DNA of 64,000 nucleotides, taken from NCBI GenBank assembly GCA_030280995.1, contig JASXTE010000002.1, positions 12,228,683-12,292,682 on the forward strand, given 5' to 3'. The notes below the pieces were generated by a model that worked only from the letters and a program-made list of their open reading frames with translations, was not told the origin of the DNA and did not search any database. Source of the DNA: Hemileia vastatrix. Lineage: Eukaryota; Basidiomycota; Pucciniomycetes; Pucciniales; Zaghouaniaceae. Made by a program: the position numbers and the translations under genes. Below are positions 23,601 through 36,245 of the stretch, in pieces; position 1 is the stretch's first letter, and the number at the start of each line of letters is the position of its first letter.

Positions 23601-24282
23601 AAAAAGGTTGAGGAGGATGGAGAAAAGGGTTGAAAAGGATAGGAAGGGTAGAAAAAGGGTTTTTGAAGAGTTATTAAAGTAGGAAAAGGGTTTTGGAAGG
23701 TTTAGTTGGCTAGAGAAAGGGATATAGGGGGGTTGGAGGAGGTGGGATGAGGAGCAATAGGATACAGTATAGACTGGGGAAGTGAGTGTAGCCAAAGGGG
23801 TGGGGAAGGCAGACAAGCATATTTTGATAGAATTGAAAGGAGTAAGAATTGGTGCAAAAAAAGAGTGAAAATAGGAAGTTGAATTTGAAAACATCAAATT
23901 TATAAGCTAACATAATGAATGCTGAATTAGGTTTTTAAATACATCAGCATTAAAACTGGGATACTAAAGCTGTATATTAATCTTATGACATAAAGTATTT
24001 TTAAACTCTGATGAATGGATTTGTATAAATTTTATTCGTTTAAAAAAATGTATTGATAATGATTTTTAAACATTAAAATATTAAAAATGAGAAGTGATGA
24101 AAAATAAAAAACATGCTGTGGTACACATCTCACAGTATCATGTAAAAAAATATGAAGCACCACAATCTTCTCAGTCCAAAAAAGACACAAAAAAAGAGAT
24201 GTTAATGTGTTTTTAAAGGGGTAGCTTTTAGGAGTTCCCACTAGAGAAATAAAAAAGAGGATTCTGAGTTATTGATAGAAGC
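20663..24282. other. AT-rich intergenic DNA, no gene seen
   Basis: About 3.6 kb of AT-rich sequence, with A-rich stretches of CCAAAAA-like motifs (21780-22260). At 23340-23480 there is a pyrimidine-rich block, followed at 23580-23870 by a purine-rich block on the same strand. Short open frames there are composition artefacts. The block pair could pair imperfectly or form triplex DNA, but no element was defined. Confidence 0.5.
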
Positions 24283-25561
24283 TATCAGACGGTCGTCTAG
24301 AAGAAAGAGAAGAAGATGGAAAGATGGAGAGGAGGAAAGGAGAATATAAAGAAAAGGGTTGAAAAGAGGTAAAAGAAATAAATTAATAAAATGATTTAGG
24401 TGTTTTTAAAAGGAGGCAATGACTATTTCTTGAGACTTGACACAACAGTGAGGGTTTATTCAATTATAATATATTTATTTAAGTAAGGATTTTTCTTCAA
24501 CGCGCAGAAAACACTTATAATTATTAATAGAATTTGAGCAACCGTAAAATATTTATTTAATTTTAAAAATGCTAATAAAAATAAAATAAACGTAATATAA
24601 TTAAATTTGTGTTTTAGTTGAGTTTTTAATAAGTGATGCAGCTACAGGGGTTTACCCAAAGCCTTTTATAGGAAAAGGACCCTCTGAAGCATCAAAAATG
24701 AGTAATTACAAAAGAGTAATAAAATGAAACAAGAATATAAAAGAATAGAACTAAAACATAGAGATTGAGAGAAAAACATGAGACAATAAACTAAACCTGT
24801 GAGTAAGTAACCAATTTTCCCACCATAAGTTCGCAAAACAATTAATAAAAATAATTAGTAACCAAGTAAGTCTGAAACATGAGAACAGTGAGCAAAATAA
24901 TCCAAAACAGATATTAAATTGAGATGTAAAGGGTTTAATTAAAACAAATAGAATTATTTTCATGCCAAAATCCATGTAATCAATTCAATCCAGTATAAAG
25001 TAATTTTAATTAATTGTTTTAACTATGTAATTAATTTAATAACTAGTTTAAATGAAACATATAATTAATTCAATGATATTTCTAATTTAAATTAAGGATT
25101 TTAATACTATCTTATTAAATAAGTGTTATAATTTATTTAATAATTTTACTGACACAATTAAGGGTCAAAAAAAGTGCCAATATTATTGTTTAAAAAGATA
25201 TGTATGGCCTTATTTAATATATAATTTTAATTAATTAATTTAATTACATTATAAGTTAATTTTTTATTCATAACTTATAATATATGTTTATAATTAATTA
25301 ATTATAAATTTGTATATATTAAATACATAAAAATGCACCATAATTTATAGAATATATATCATACTTAATTTAAATGTATAAATAATTTATATAATAATAA
25401 AATTAATATAATACTTATATATATTTAATAAAATAATTATATCATTTCATTATGCAATATAAGATTAATTTATATACATAATAAGCAAATTTTTACGCCC
25501 TCTTTTAGTTACAGTAAATTGACATAAAATTTACTGGGCTCCTGGTATAGTCTGGCTGACA
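24283..25561 (-). repeat. Element A' 3' LTR
   Basis: On the minus strand it starts TGTCAGCCAGACTATACC after the purine tract AGAGTGAGGGAG and ends near TCTGATA at 24283. It is homologous to the 1138-bp LTRs of element A but longer (about 1279 bp) and diverged. The ending CTAGACGACC...GA is recognisably the A-type end. Confidence 0.75.
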
Positions 25562-25594
25562 CTCCCTCACTCTAAAAAAACAATAAAAAAAATG

Positions 25595-28189
25595 CTAAGA
25601 TTTTTTCTTTTTGTACTTCTTTAACAGAGTAGGAAGATTTGAAATTTCCTTGCCAGGTATCTATGCATCATGTTCAGATGATTTGTTCTTATATCTCAAA
25701 AAATATTTGGTACCTCTTTCAGAAGTGATAATTCTATCATTGAGAATTTTATCAATTTCTGCAGTTTCTGTGACTTCCTGAGGGTTTTTCTTAGGTCTTC
25801 CCCTTCTTTTGGGAAATAAGTCACTGTTGGAAGTATAAGGTTTATGCAAAGAAATGGGAAAAACAGGATGTTTCCTATCATATGGAGAATACAATACAAC
25901 TTCTACTGCATTATCTCCAACCATTCTTTTAACAAAAAATGGTCCTATAAAAGGATTTTTTAATTTTTTGTTAACTTGTAGATTGAAATGCACAGTAGAT
26001 ATCAACACTTCATCACCCTTGTTAAATGTGTATTCTTTATGGGATTTATCCCATCTCTTCTTTTCATATTCAAATGCTTTATCAATACAGCTTTGAGCAT
26101 GTTTTCTGAATAGCTGTTGCATTTGCACAAAAGATTTTACACCAGCGTGTAGTTCCAACTTAGGTAATTTATTATTGAGAATTTGAGCAGGAGTGTTTGG
26201 GACATAACCCAACCAATGCTCAAATGTCTTTTTCTCAGTGACAGAATGAACAGTGCTATTATATGCAAATTCAAGACCAGGCAATAGAGTGACCCAGTCA
26301 TGAGTAAATCTGTCATTGTCTTTATATTCTAATCCAAAGGCACAATACCTTCTAATCATATCTTCCAGAGTTTGAATCATTCTTTCAGCTAGACCATCAG
26401 TCTGAGGATGGTAAGCTGTAGACAAATTCAACTCACAGCCACAAATATCCATCAAAGAGGTCCAAAACTCAGAAGTAAATTTTGGATCTCTATCAGAGAT
26501 AATTTCTTTTGGAAATCTAATAGTATTAAACATGTAAGACCACCATAGGAAAGCTAATTCTTTTGTGGATACACCTTTGTGGATGGGAATAAATTTGCAC
26601 ATTATTGTGAATCTATCTACTATTACCCAACAAGAGTTATAACTGTCTTTACTTGCTGCAGGAAGACCAGTGACAAAATCCATGGTAATTATTTTCCAAG
26701 GAGCATCAGGTGCTTCAATACGTTGTAATAAACCTGCTCTTTTACCTGTCAACCTTTTAGATTTCTGGCAGGAATCACAAGATTAAACATATAATTTTGT
26801 ATCTTCAGACATATTAGCCCACCAAGCAGTGTTTTTGATTCTAATTAATGTCTTTTCAAGATCGAAATGACCAGCTAATATGCCATCATGACAAAGTTTG
26901 AGGATAGTTTCTTTCATAGAAGGAGGAATTACAATTACATTAGTCAGCTTTCTTCTATAATATATATAACCATCTTCAATAGAAAACTTTCCTTTAATCA
27001 AAGCATTTTGATAATTTTCAGGAAAAGTTTTAATAAATGCTTTAATTGAAGCATTCTTAGGATCATTTAAGATAGTAACTAATTTATTTAAATCAGAATC
27101 TTTATCATATGAATCCAGAACTAATTTTAATAACTCTTCTTCCATATCAACTATAAATATACCATGGATATGAACAGTATCATCTTCAGGTACATAAGCA
27201 GGATTGGAGTCATTATTTAGCAGAGGCTATCTGGACAGCATATCAACATTGGAGTGAACATTTCCAGCCCTATGGAAAATTTTCATTCTTCCTCTGTATT
27301 CTTGAACAGCAAGTTGAAACCTGAACACATGTCTATTAGGTGTTTTTAGTGTTAGGAGGGACTTCAAAGCACTACAGTCAGTTACCAATTCAAACTTTTG
27401 GTCATCTAGGTAGTAATGAAGCTTCTCAAGAGCCCAAACAACTGCTAAGAACTATAATTGAGTGGAACCATATTTCAATTCACTATTTCTCAAGGTTCTT
27501 GAAATATAAAAAATTACAACCTCTGAGGATTTATCATTAATAATTTGTTTCTGGTGAAGGGCAGTACCCAGACCAACAAAGCTAGAATCTGTATACAGGA
27601 CAAAAGGTTTGTTGAAATCTGGAAGAGCTAAGATACGGGCTGTCATTAAACAACATTTTAATACATTAAAAGCTTTTTGACAGTCAATATTCCAGATGAA
27701 TGCAACATCTTTCCTAGTTAGTTTGGTAAGAGTCAAGGCTATGACCTGATAATTTTTAATATATTGTCTATAATAGCCACACATACCCAAAAAATTTTGG
27801 ATTTCTCTTACAGAAGTTGATGCCTTCACATTTTGAATTGCAGAAACTTTGTTGTGGTCTACACAAATTTTTAGGCCTGACACAACATAGCCAAGGAACT
27901 TTAAAGATTGAAAAAAAAATTACACTTTTTCAAGGACAAGGTCATATTGATTTCATCCATTTTTTGAAAAACTCTATTTAAGTGAATCATACGTTCATCA
28001 AAAAGTTTTAGAAAAAACAATGATATCATCAATATACACCATGAGCCATCCTTCAATAATTTCCTGATGGAAAGTGTTATCCATGACTTTTTGGAAAACT
28101 GAAGGGGCATTTTTAGGGCCAAATGGCATTCTAACATACTTATATATTCCCATATGAGTAGCAATAAGCAAATAATTCTGAGAATTTTG
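25595..28189 (-). pseudogene. Element A' pol 3' part: RT, RNase H, integrase (broken)
   Basis: Continues the RT from the point where B inserted: MGIYKY..MPFGPKNAP, then the active site YIDD near 28030, intact. RNase H (27452-27883) and an integrase zinc region (26760-27145) follow, with TAA where A has Glu in VESCDSC. The integrase core with its D-D-E residues lies at 25661-26752 (ISDRDPKF, HPQTDGLAERM). The C-terminal chromodomain is cut: in A the sequence is DAWIPGKE, here the Trp codon is TAG at 25661. Several other stops separate the open parts. Confidence 0.9.
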
Positions 28190-29364
28190 GTCAGTGTATC
28201 TAGTATATAAGTATGATTTTAATACTATCTATTAATGGTCCTACTACTTATTTATAAATGATTTAGTGATTAAACCTCAGGGGAAGACTAATAAAATAGT
28301 TATATTCAAATAAAACTCACAATACTTGGATTTAAATGCATGCTAGTGGTGGAAAATAGATGAATATAATATAGTTATAGCTTATATAAAGATAATATCA
28401 ATTTATAAAGGCTTTATAATATATTTCTAGATGATAATAATTTTGTTATAATGTTTGTTTGAATTTTAGTAAGTAAGTGATGTCTAATAACCCTCGAAAT
28501 CCTCCCTTACTTATACAAAAATCCACTGGAGTGAAAAGACCTTCAATCCAGATGATGTCACTGCTATCCCCGGCAATTACAGCACTGTGAGGGCCCATCA
28601 CCTCCCCATGGTGTCCACTTCAAGAAGATTCAACACCCAGACCTCCAGTAAGGACCCTCCATCACAATTAATGATAACATAGACCCATACAATAAATAGA
28701 AAATCCAGATAAAAGCCAATACCATAAAGAAACAGGTAAAATAACTCATCCAAAGAGAATATAATGAAACCCAAAGCATATAAAGGAAACAAATGAAATT
28801 TCCAAGCCCCCAATAACATCCCCAACCATCCAAATTAATCCAGAAATGACCTCCGAACCCATAAATCTGTGAATATCCATCGAAGGAAGCAGATTAAGTT
28901 GTCCAAACTAAGTGTATGTGCCTGAAATAGATGTTTATGCTTCTTTAGGCGTTGTGAGTCCTTTTGATACGTCCATATGACCTAAAATAAGCAGAAAAAC
29001 AAAGTTTATAGGCTATTAAGAGGCTAAAACCCACTTATATACATAAATATACATTATATACTGCATATTTCACTGAATATAAGATTTATGTATACATATA
29101 AGCTTATGTATGTCAATAATTACTTAACATCACTTAATATAAGTATATTATGACTCCATTAACACCTTAATAAGTATTATTAGGCTATGGATAAGCTAAT
29201 TAAACTACTATAATTCATATAATAGAGTAATAATTATATATATATGTAATATAATCATATATATTATTGTTTTAACCTTATTTTAAGATATATGCTTAAT
29301 GTACTTAAGGTTATTTTATTTAAAGCATAAGAAATACTCAGTCCTGGGTATATCTAGGCTGACA
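28190..29364 (-). repeat. Element B 3' LTR
   Basis: Starts on the minus strand with TGTCAGCCTAGATATACCCA after the purine tract GGTAAGGGAA and ends ACACTGAC at 28190, where the last base differs from the other LTR (C for A). It matches 59192-60367 over its whole length. Confidence 0.88.
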
Positions 29365-29489
29365 TTCCCTTACCCAAAAAAAACAATAAAAAATGTTAAG
29401 ACATTTTAATTAAAAGTAAGGAGTGAATAGAAATTTTTTTTAATTTTCTATAATACAGATACTGAATAAACAGTATTATTTTGATTTAA

Positions 29490-31596
29490 ATTTTTTCAAG
29501 AGATTTTTAAGATCAGAGATTTCATTTTCTGGAATCCACTGGTCATATTCACTTGATTTATTTGTAAATCTTAATAGATACTCAACTCCTTTTCTTTAGT
29601 TAGGTGTCTCTTTTTAAGTATCTTTTCAATTTCTGCCTTTTCAACTATTTCTTCAGCTTGCTGTTTATGCCTTCCTGATCTTCTTGGAAATAGAGAAGTA
29701 TCATTAGAATGGTATGTTTTTATAAGAGAAATAAGAAATACTGGATGTTTTCTATCATATGGTGCATATAGATAACCTCAACAGAATTGTTACCAAACAT
29801 CTTTTTTACTACAAATGGTCCAATAAATGGATCCTTCAATTTAACATTACCATTTAAAGTGAAATGTAGTGTAGAAATAAGGACTTCATCACCCTCTTTG
29901 AACATTTTTTCTTTATGAGCTTTATCCTATCTTTTCTTCTCATACTCAAATGCCTTATTTATACATTCTTGAGCATGTTTTCTGCACAATTTTTGCATCT
30001 GTAGAAAGGATTTAGTACCTGAATGGATAATCAATCTAGGTAATTTATTAAGAGTTTTAGCAGGGGTATTTAGTACATAACCCAACCATAACTCAAATGG
30101 CTTTTTGCCAGTGACAAAATGTACTGTACTATTGTATGCAAATTCTAAACCTGGGATAAGGGTTACCCAATCATGTGTGAATTTGTCATTGTCTTTAAAG
30201 TCAAGACCAAAAGCACAATATCTTCTTATCATATCTTCTGAAGTTTGTATCATTCTTTCTGCTAGACCTTCAGTTTGTGGATGGTGTGCCGTAGAAAGTT
30301 TTAATTGACACCCTAAAACATCCATAAGTGATGTCCAGAACTCAGAAGTAAATTTAGGATCTCTGTCAGAAACTATTTCTCTGGGGAAACCTGCTATATT
30401 TAACATTTGTTTCCACCATAAAAAAGCTAAGTCCTTTGCACAAACCTCTTTGTGGGTAGGAATAAATTTACACATTTTTGTAAATCTATCTAAAATTACC
30501 CGACAGGAGTTATAAATCTTATGCCCTGCTATTGGCAAACCTTTTACAAAGTCCATGTTAATTATTTCCCATGGAGCTTTTGGTTTCTCAAGTTGTTGTA
30601 ATAAACCACCTCATTTGCCTGTTAATCTTTTAGATTTTTGACAAGAATCACATGTCTCAACATATTTTTGATCATCAGACATGTTAATCCACCAAGCTGT
30701 ATTTTTTACTCTGGTTAATGTTTTATGGAAGTCAAAATGATCTGCTAATATATCATCATGACATATACTTAACATTAACTCCTTCATTAAAGGGGGAATT
30801 ATAATTACATTACTTAATTTTTTCCTGTAAAATATAAAACCATCCTCAATGGAAAATTTTCCTTTTTATAATGGCTCTTTATACTTATTTGGTAATGTTT
30901 TTATTAATAAATTCATTGAAGCATTAGATGGATCATTTAATATTTTAGTGAGTTTACTCAAGTCAGGATCTGAAACATACATATCAAGAATTGATTGCAT
31001 AAATTCATCCTCAAGATCTACGATATAAATGCCATAAATTTTTATAATCTCTGTTTCAGGAACATAAGCAGGATTATCATCATTGTTAGGCAGAGGTACT
31101 CTAGATAGCAAATCTACATTTGAATGAAATATTCCTACTCTATGTGTAATAATCATCCTTCCTCTGTATTCTTGTACAGAAAATTGCCATCTAAACATGT
31201 GTCTATTAGGATTTTTCATGTTTAAGAGTGACTTTACTGCACTACAGTCAGTTATTAACTCAAATTTTTGGTCTTCAAGGTAATAATGTAGCTTCTCAAG
31301 AGCCCATAATACTGCCAAACATTCACATTGAGTAGCACCATATTTCAATTCACTACTTCTTAGAGTACATGAAATATAGCAAATTACTACTTCTGACATT
31401 TTTCCTTCAATAATTTGTTTTTGATGCAAAGCACCACCCAGACCAATAAAACTTGCATCTGTATATAATACAAAAGGCAATCGGAAATCTGGTAATCCCA
31501 AGTTGGGAGCTGTCATCAAACATTCTTTCAACTTATCAAAAGCCTGTTGTCTTTCATTATTCCAAATGAAAGCTTCTGATTCTTTATCAGTGTCAT
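29490..31596 (-). pseudogene. Element B RNase H and integrase (broken)
   Basis: RNase H at 30866-31531 (PFVLYTDASFIGLGGALHQ, LEKLHYYLEDQKFELITDCS); the integrase zinc region follows near 30650-30790. The integrase core at 29927-30556 has D-D-E positions in MDFVKGLP, VSDRDPKFTSEF and HPQTEGLAERM. The C-terminal part at 29720-29905 (GDEVLISTLHF) and a remnant chromodomain follow to about 29490. Stops and frameshifts separate all parts. Confidence 0.88.
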
Positions 31597-32690
31597 TGTA
31601 GACAATCCTATAGTACTAGCTATAGGCTTTGACCAAGGGAGTTGGAGAAAAACCAGAGAGAAAATCCCCTGTCCCTTTAGAAAAATAGAGTGAGATTTAC
31701 TTGCTAAAGTAAGTTGGTTCCTGTTTCGCTAAAGCCCCTTTTCAACACACTTGACTGCTTGATGAGCCAAGAAAGTAGTCCCCAGATAGACTACCATCCC
31801 AAAAAACTGAAATGTAGAACAATGTCCACACCAGAGACAGCAAAGATACTTGATGTAGGCTGCAAATCCACACCAGAGACAGCAATAATACTTGCTATAG
31901 CTTGCAAGACTATAACAGAGAAACAGTTGCCAAAGTTAAGTTAAATGAAGAACTCACTTGCAACAAACACAGCCAAATTGTGGTCAGAAAACAGTGAAAA
32001 CTGAGTGAAGAACAGTGATATCACCTCCGGATGGTTGTATGATAATTAAGGTTGCCCCAAACTGTCTTATTCACTATGTACACACAGACCACTATCTAAG
32101 AGCCCATGCGCACCCACCAATCTGGCGCCTGTACCCACCAAATTGAATAAAAAACCCTCCTGAAGTGCTCCCCAACCTCCTAAAACAGAGGCGGGCGGGC
32201 TGCCCGACGTCGGAGGTGCCGCCTGAAGCAGCCCGGCCTTCCTGAAACCAGAAAACCAATAAAAACAACTAATCTACTTAGAAAAATTAGCTAGAACTAC
32301 TAAAACCTTTAAAACACGGAATTTCACTATAACAACATTGGGACATGAAATATAGAGAAAAATTAGCTCTATCCAATGGTACTAAGCACTTAACCCTAAG
32401 ACTTAAGGTTAGCCCATAAAACACAAAAAAGAAAATTAAACAGCAATCTTTTATAAATGAAAAAATGAGGAAATGACCCCTTAAAACTTAGAATATGAAA
32501 AATGTCTTCAATACATAAAATATAAAGAAAAACTGGGGCTATCCAATGATACTACCCACATACCCGCAGACCCAATATCCACAGAATAAAACCAGAAAAA
32601 TACCCAATTCCTTAACAGATGTCAATTAAGACATGCTCAAACAGCGCCAAATCATGCAACAAAGGCCCCTGCTAATGTTGGAAGACCACA
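31597..32690. mobile_element. Solo LTR of family C inside element B
   Basis: 1094 bp, TGTAGACAATCC at the left and GGAAGACCACA at the right, collinear with the C LTRs at 33712 and 54919. The flanks carry TCAT and TCGT, a 4-bp duplication with one change, matching the 4-bp duplication of the full C element. It arose by LTR-LTR recombination of a C element that had inserted in B's RT/RNase H junction. Confidence 0.88.
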
Positions 32691-33711
32691 TCGTCAATGG
32701 TGCAGCAATTAACTGGTAATTTTTTATATATTGTCTATAATAACCACACATACCAAGAAAAGATTGTACATCATTTACATTTTGAGGAATGCCAATATTC
32801 TGTATTGCAGCCACCTTATTTTGGTCTACACATCTTTGTAAGCCAGATAAAATATGACCAAGCACTTTTAAAGATTCAAAACCAAATTTACATTTTTTCA
32901 ATGCCAGGGTCTTTTTTATTTCATCCATTTTTGAAATACCTTCTTTAAATGGATTAAGTGTTCATCATAAGTCTTGGAGAACACTATGATGTCATTAATT
33001 TATACCATTAACCATCCCTCAATCATTTCATTATGGAATGTTATATCCATTAACTTCTGAAATACTGAAGGAGCATTTTTTGGTCCAAATGGCATCCTGA
33101 CATATTTATAAATTCCCATGCGTGTTGTTATCAACAAAAGATTCTGTGAATTCTTTTCAACAGGAATTTGATGGTACCTTTATTTCCATCTAAGAAACTT
33201 ATATACTTAGCACATTTAAGAGTAGCATGTATAGAGGCAATCCTTGGCAAGGGATAAATATCATCTACTGTAAATGTATTTAATGCTCTATAATCACTGC
33301 ACAGTCTTGCTTTATCTTGTTCATAAGAAATTAGCACTGGTGATATTACACAATATTTTGGTGTAGTTTCAACCTTTTCAAGAATGTTCATTTTTAATAA
33401 CATTTTAATATTATCCTCTATGTCTTTCCTCTTCATTGGTGAAGCAGGGTATGGTTTCTTTTTAAGACTAGCAGGAATATTATCAATATCACAGGTTAAA
33501 CTTATTTTCATCTAATGATCTTTTACGAGGCCAAGTTCATTTCTACCATGTGCAAAAGTCATTGGAAATGCTTTAATTAAGTCTAAAATATTGTTTTTCT
33601 CAGCTTCACTTATCTGAGTGCCAAATGATGCTTTTGAAATTTCTGTTTCCAGAAGTTCCATCTCATTGGATTCTCTTCCTTTTCACAGAATATTTGTTAC
33701 TGACTCAACGT
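32691..33711 (-). pseudogene. Element B reverse transcriptase (broken)
   Basis: RT palm and fingers region. Good motifs at 33131-33511 (KKPYPASPMKRKDIEDNI, YCVISPVLISYEQDKARLC, FTVDDIYPLPRI, SFLDGNKG) are followed by a frameshift. The catalytic YIDD region (about 32995-33010) reads stop-Ile-Asn-Asp, so both the Tyr codon and the first Asp are lost. The next block (FQ, then MDEIKKTLALKKCKFGFES, 32626-32928) leads to the solo LTR, which interrupts the sequence after NYQLIAAPLT. Confidence 0.88.
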
Positions 33712-34802
33712 TGTAGACAATCCTATAGTACTAGCTATAGGCCTTGACCAAGGGAGTTGGAGAAAAACCAGAGAGAAAATCCCCTGTCCCTTTAGAAAAA
33801 TAGAGTGAGATTTACTTGCTAAAGTAAGTTGGTTCCTGTTTTGCTAAAGCTCCTGTTTAACACACTTGACTGCTTGATGAGCCAAGAAAGTAGTCCCCAG
33901 ATAGACTACCAGACCAAAGAACTGAAATGTAGAACAAAGTCCACACCAGAGACAGCAAAGATACTTGATGTAGGCTGCAAATCCACACCAGAGACAGCAA
34001 TAATACTTGCTATAGCTTGCAAGACTATAACAGAGAAACAGTTGCCAAAGTTAAGTTAAATGAAGAACTCACTTGCAACAAACACAGCCAATTGTGGCCA
34101 GAAAACAGTGAAAACTGAGTGAGGAACAATGATATCACCTCCGGATGGTTGTATGATGATTAAGGTTGCCCCAAACTGTCTTATTCACTATGTACACACA
34201 GACCACTAACTAAGAGCCCATGCGCACCCACCAATCTGGCGCCTGTACCTGCCAAATTGCATAAAAAACCCTCCTGGAGTGCTCCCCAACCTCTAAAACA
34301 GAGGCAGGCGGGCGGCCCGACGTCGGAGATGCCGCCTGAAGCAGCCCGGCCTCCCTAAAGCCAGAAAACCAATAAAAAGCACTAATCTACTTAGAAAAAT
34401 TAGCTACAACTACTAAAACCTTTGAAACACGGAATTTCACTATAACAACTTTGAGACATGAAATATAGAGAAAAATTAGCTCTATAAAATGGTACTAAGC
34501 ACTTAACCCTAAGACTTAAGGTTAGCCCATAAAACACAAAAAACAAAATTAAACAGCAATCTTTTATAAATGAAAAATGAGGAAATGACCCCTTAAAACT
34601 CAGAATATGAAAAATGTCTTCAAGACATAAAATATAGAGAAAAACCAGGGCTATCCAATGATAGTACCCACATACCCGCAGACCCAATATCCACAGAATA
34701 AAACCAGAAAAATACCCAATTCCTTAACAGATGTCAATTAAGACATGCACAAACAGCGCCAAATCACACAACAAAGGCCCCTGCCAATGTTGGAAGACCA
34801 CA
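33712..34802 (-). repeat. Element C 3' LTR
   Basis: 1091 bp; on the minus strand it starts TGTGGTCTTCC directly after the polypurine tract GGAGGGAGGA (34803-34812) and ends GTCTACA. It is highly similar to the 5' LTR at 54919-56008. Confidence 0.93.
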
Positions 34803-34820
34803 TCCTCCCTCCAATTGAGA

Positions 34821-35491
34821 ATGTCTGCATTCTTTCTTCATCCAACCACCATGTTTAACCTTCTTCCCAAATCTGCCTCTGAAATGGGCCCCTGCCAATA
34901 CTGCATTGACAATAATTTAATCTGTGCCATGACACCACCTGTCCATCCATACAGAACGTCCTGCGATGTCTGCCAATCCAGAAAGAAGACCTGCCACAGA
35001 ACTGGTCCACTTTCTTCCACAACAGATTCACCTCCACCTCAACATGGTCCTTCTTCTGTCAGCACCAAAAGATCTAGGCCATCCATCCTGATACCCAGAT
35101 TAATCAAAAAGCTCCACCCTTCCCAGAAGAGTGCCACAACCCATAAAACAACTAGTTCCCCCATCCCTGGTCCATCTGATGGTAAAGAACATTCATTTCT
35201 TCCTTCAACTTTAAAACTGATAACTTCTCAGTTCCTCCCTCTTCTGATAGTGATGATAATAATGTTGGATCCATTGCACCACCAACACCAACGCACTTGC
35301 CCACTATCAAGGCCAAGTTCCAACAACACACATCTCAACAGAAACAACTTCTGCTTCACTACTTCCAATCCACTCCTGCTAGAGATCCACAGGACATTGA
35401 GAACAGAAGGAACCTCATTCACCAGTTCAAGGCTAATTCTGAACACTTCATTTTATCTCTTGATTCCCTCTGTAATTCCACTAGTACTTGA
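34821..35491 (+). CDS. Antisense gene 1 of element C: small Zn2Cys6-like cysteine-cluster protein (two exons)
   Basis: Runs opposite to the retrotransposon genes, just inside the 3' LTR. Exons 34821-35181 and 35232-35491 with a 50-nt GT-AG intron (branch CTGATAAC) give 206 residues. Splicing joins two frames that each stop or lose sense alone; the joined part is acidic (SSDSDDNN) and then helical. Residues 24-53 hold six cysteines as C-x2-C-x6-C-x12-C-x2-C-x6-C, the spacing of a fungal binuclear zinc cluster. The basic stretch (CQSRKKTC) lies in the second half, not the first as in Gal4. A Ser/Pro linker and a C-terminal helix (PQDIENRRNLIHQF) follow. A DNA-binding role is inferred, not shown. 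No stop or frameshift remains after splicing. Confidence 0.65.
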
Positions 35492-35552
35492 GTTTGATTC
35501 AGAAAAGAAAAATTGACCACACCCTCTATAGGATGTAACCACAAACAACCCT

Positions 35553-36093
35553 CAGTTTTAAGTCTTGGGGGACCATCCTCATTTTATAGTCTTGGGGGAC
35601 TCAAAAACCCTCAGTTTAAAGTCTTGGGGGACTCAAAAACCTAAATCATAAACCCAGAACCAGAGATCAACCACATTAAGACACAGAGAAAAAACTAACA
35701 TTCTGGGGTAATTGTGAATAGAGCTGCCATCCCATCAATTACCCCCAAACTTGCCTTTGCTAAATTTGGAGGCTCCCCCTGTGGATACCCTCCACCAATA
35801 TTTCAAAACCAACTCCACAACAAAAACTCTTTCCTCAGTTTATAGTCTTGGGGGACTTACAACCCTCAGTTTAAAGTCTTGGGGGACTAACACAGTGTTC
35901 AGTTTAAAGTCTTGATGGACTACCTTGATAAAATCTTGAAACCAGCCAGTTTAAAGTCTTGGAGGACTAACAGAAACCAGATTTCAGTTTAAAGTCCTGA
36001 TGGACTGATCTTGATACCATAGATTTTTCAGTTTAGAGTCTTGATGGACTGACTTGATAACATAGCTTTTTCAGTTTAGAGTCTTGATGGACT
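35553..36093. repeat. Array of ten 22-bp motifs with AGTC-(6 nt)-GACT core
   Basis: Consensus CAGTTTAA-AGTC-(TTGGGG or TTGATG)-GACT. Copies start at 35553, 35580, 35612, 35836, 35867, 35900, 35947, 35985, 36029 and 36072. The inverted core AGTC/GACT is kept with a constant 6-base spacer while the spacer and flanks vary (the first copy has GACC). Seven copies lie at 35836-36093, just upstream of antisense gene 2 (ATG 36246). Two further copies are at 47697 and 47959. The array looks like a multi-site regulatory region. Confidence 0.85.
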
Positions 36094-36245
36094 GACGGAA
36101 TTTTGCATAAAACGAACGCAGCCAATTTCATGCAGCACACCTCTACAGCCAACCTGCTGAGCTTTCCCCTTTGCTTCATCATCTACCCATCACTGACAAA
36201 AAATCTCATCCTATCCCTTTTCATCATCTTTTCTCACCACAGATC
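36094..36245 (+). promoter_or_regulatory. Probable promoter / 5' UTR of antisense gene 2
   Basis: Between the motif array and the ATG lies GCATAAAACG (36105-36114), TATA-like, followed by a C/T-rich stretch typical of fungal transcription starts. The role is inferred from position. Confidence 0.35.

Noticed and set aside
23286..23913. Several open frames of 65-107 codons
   Set aside because: They fall in pyrimidine- and purine-rich blocks with low-complexity Ser/Pro/Leu/Phe translations.
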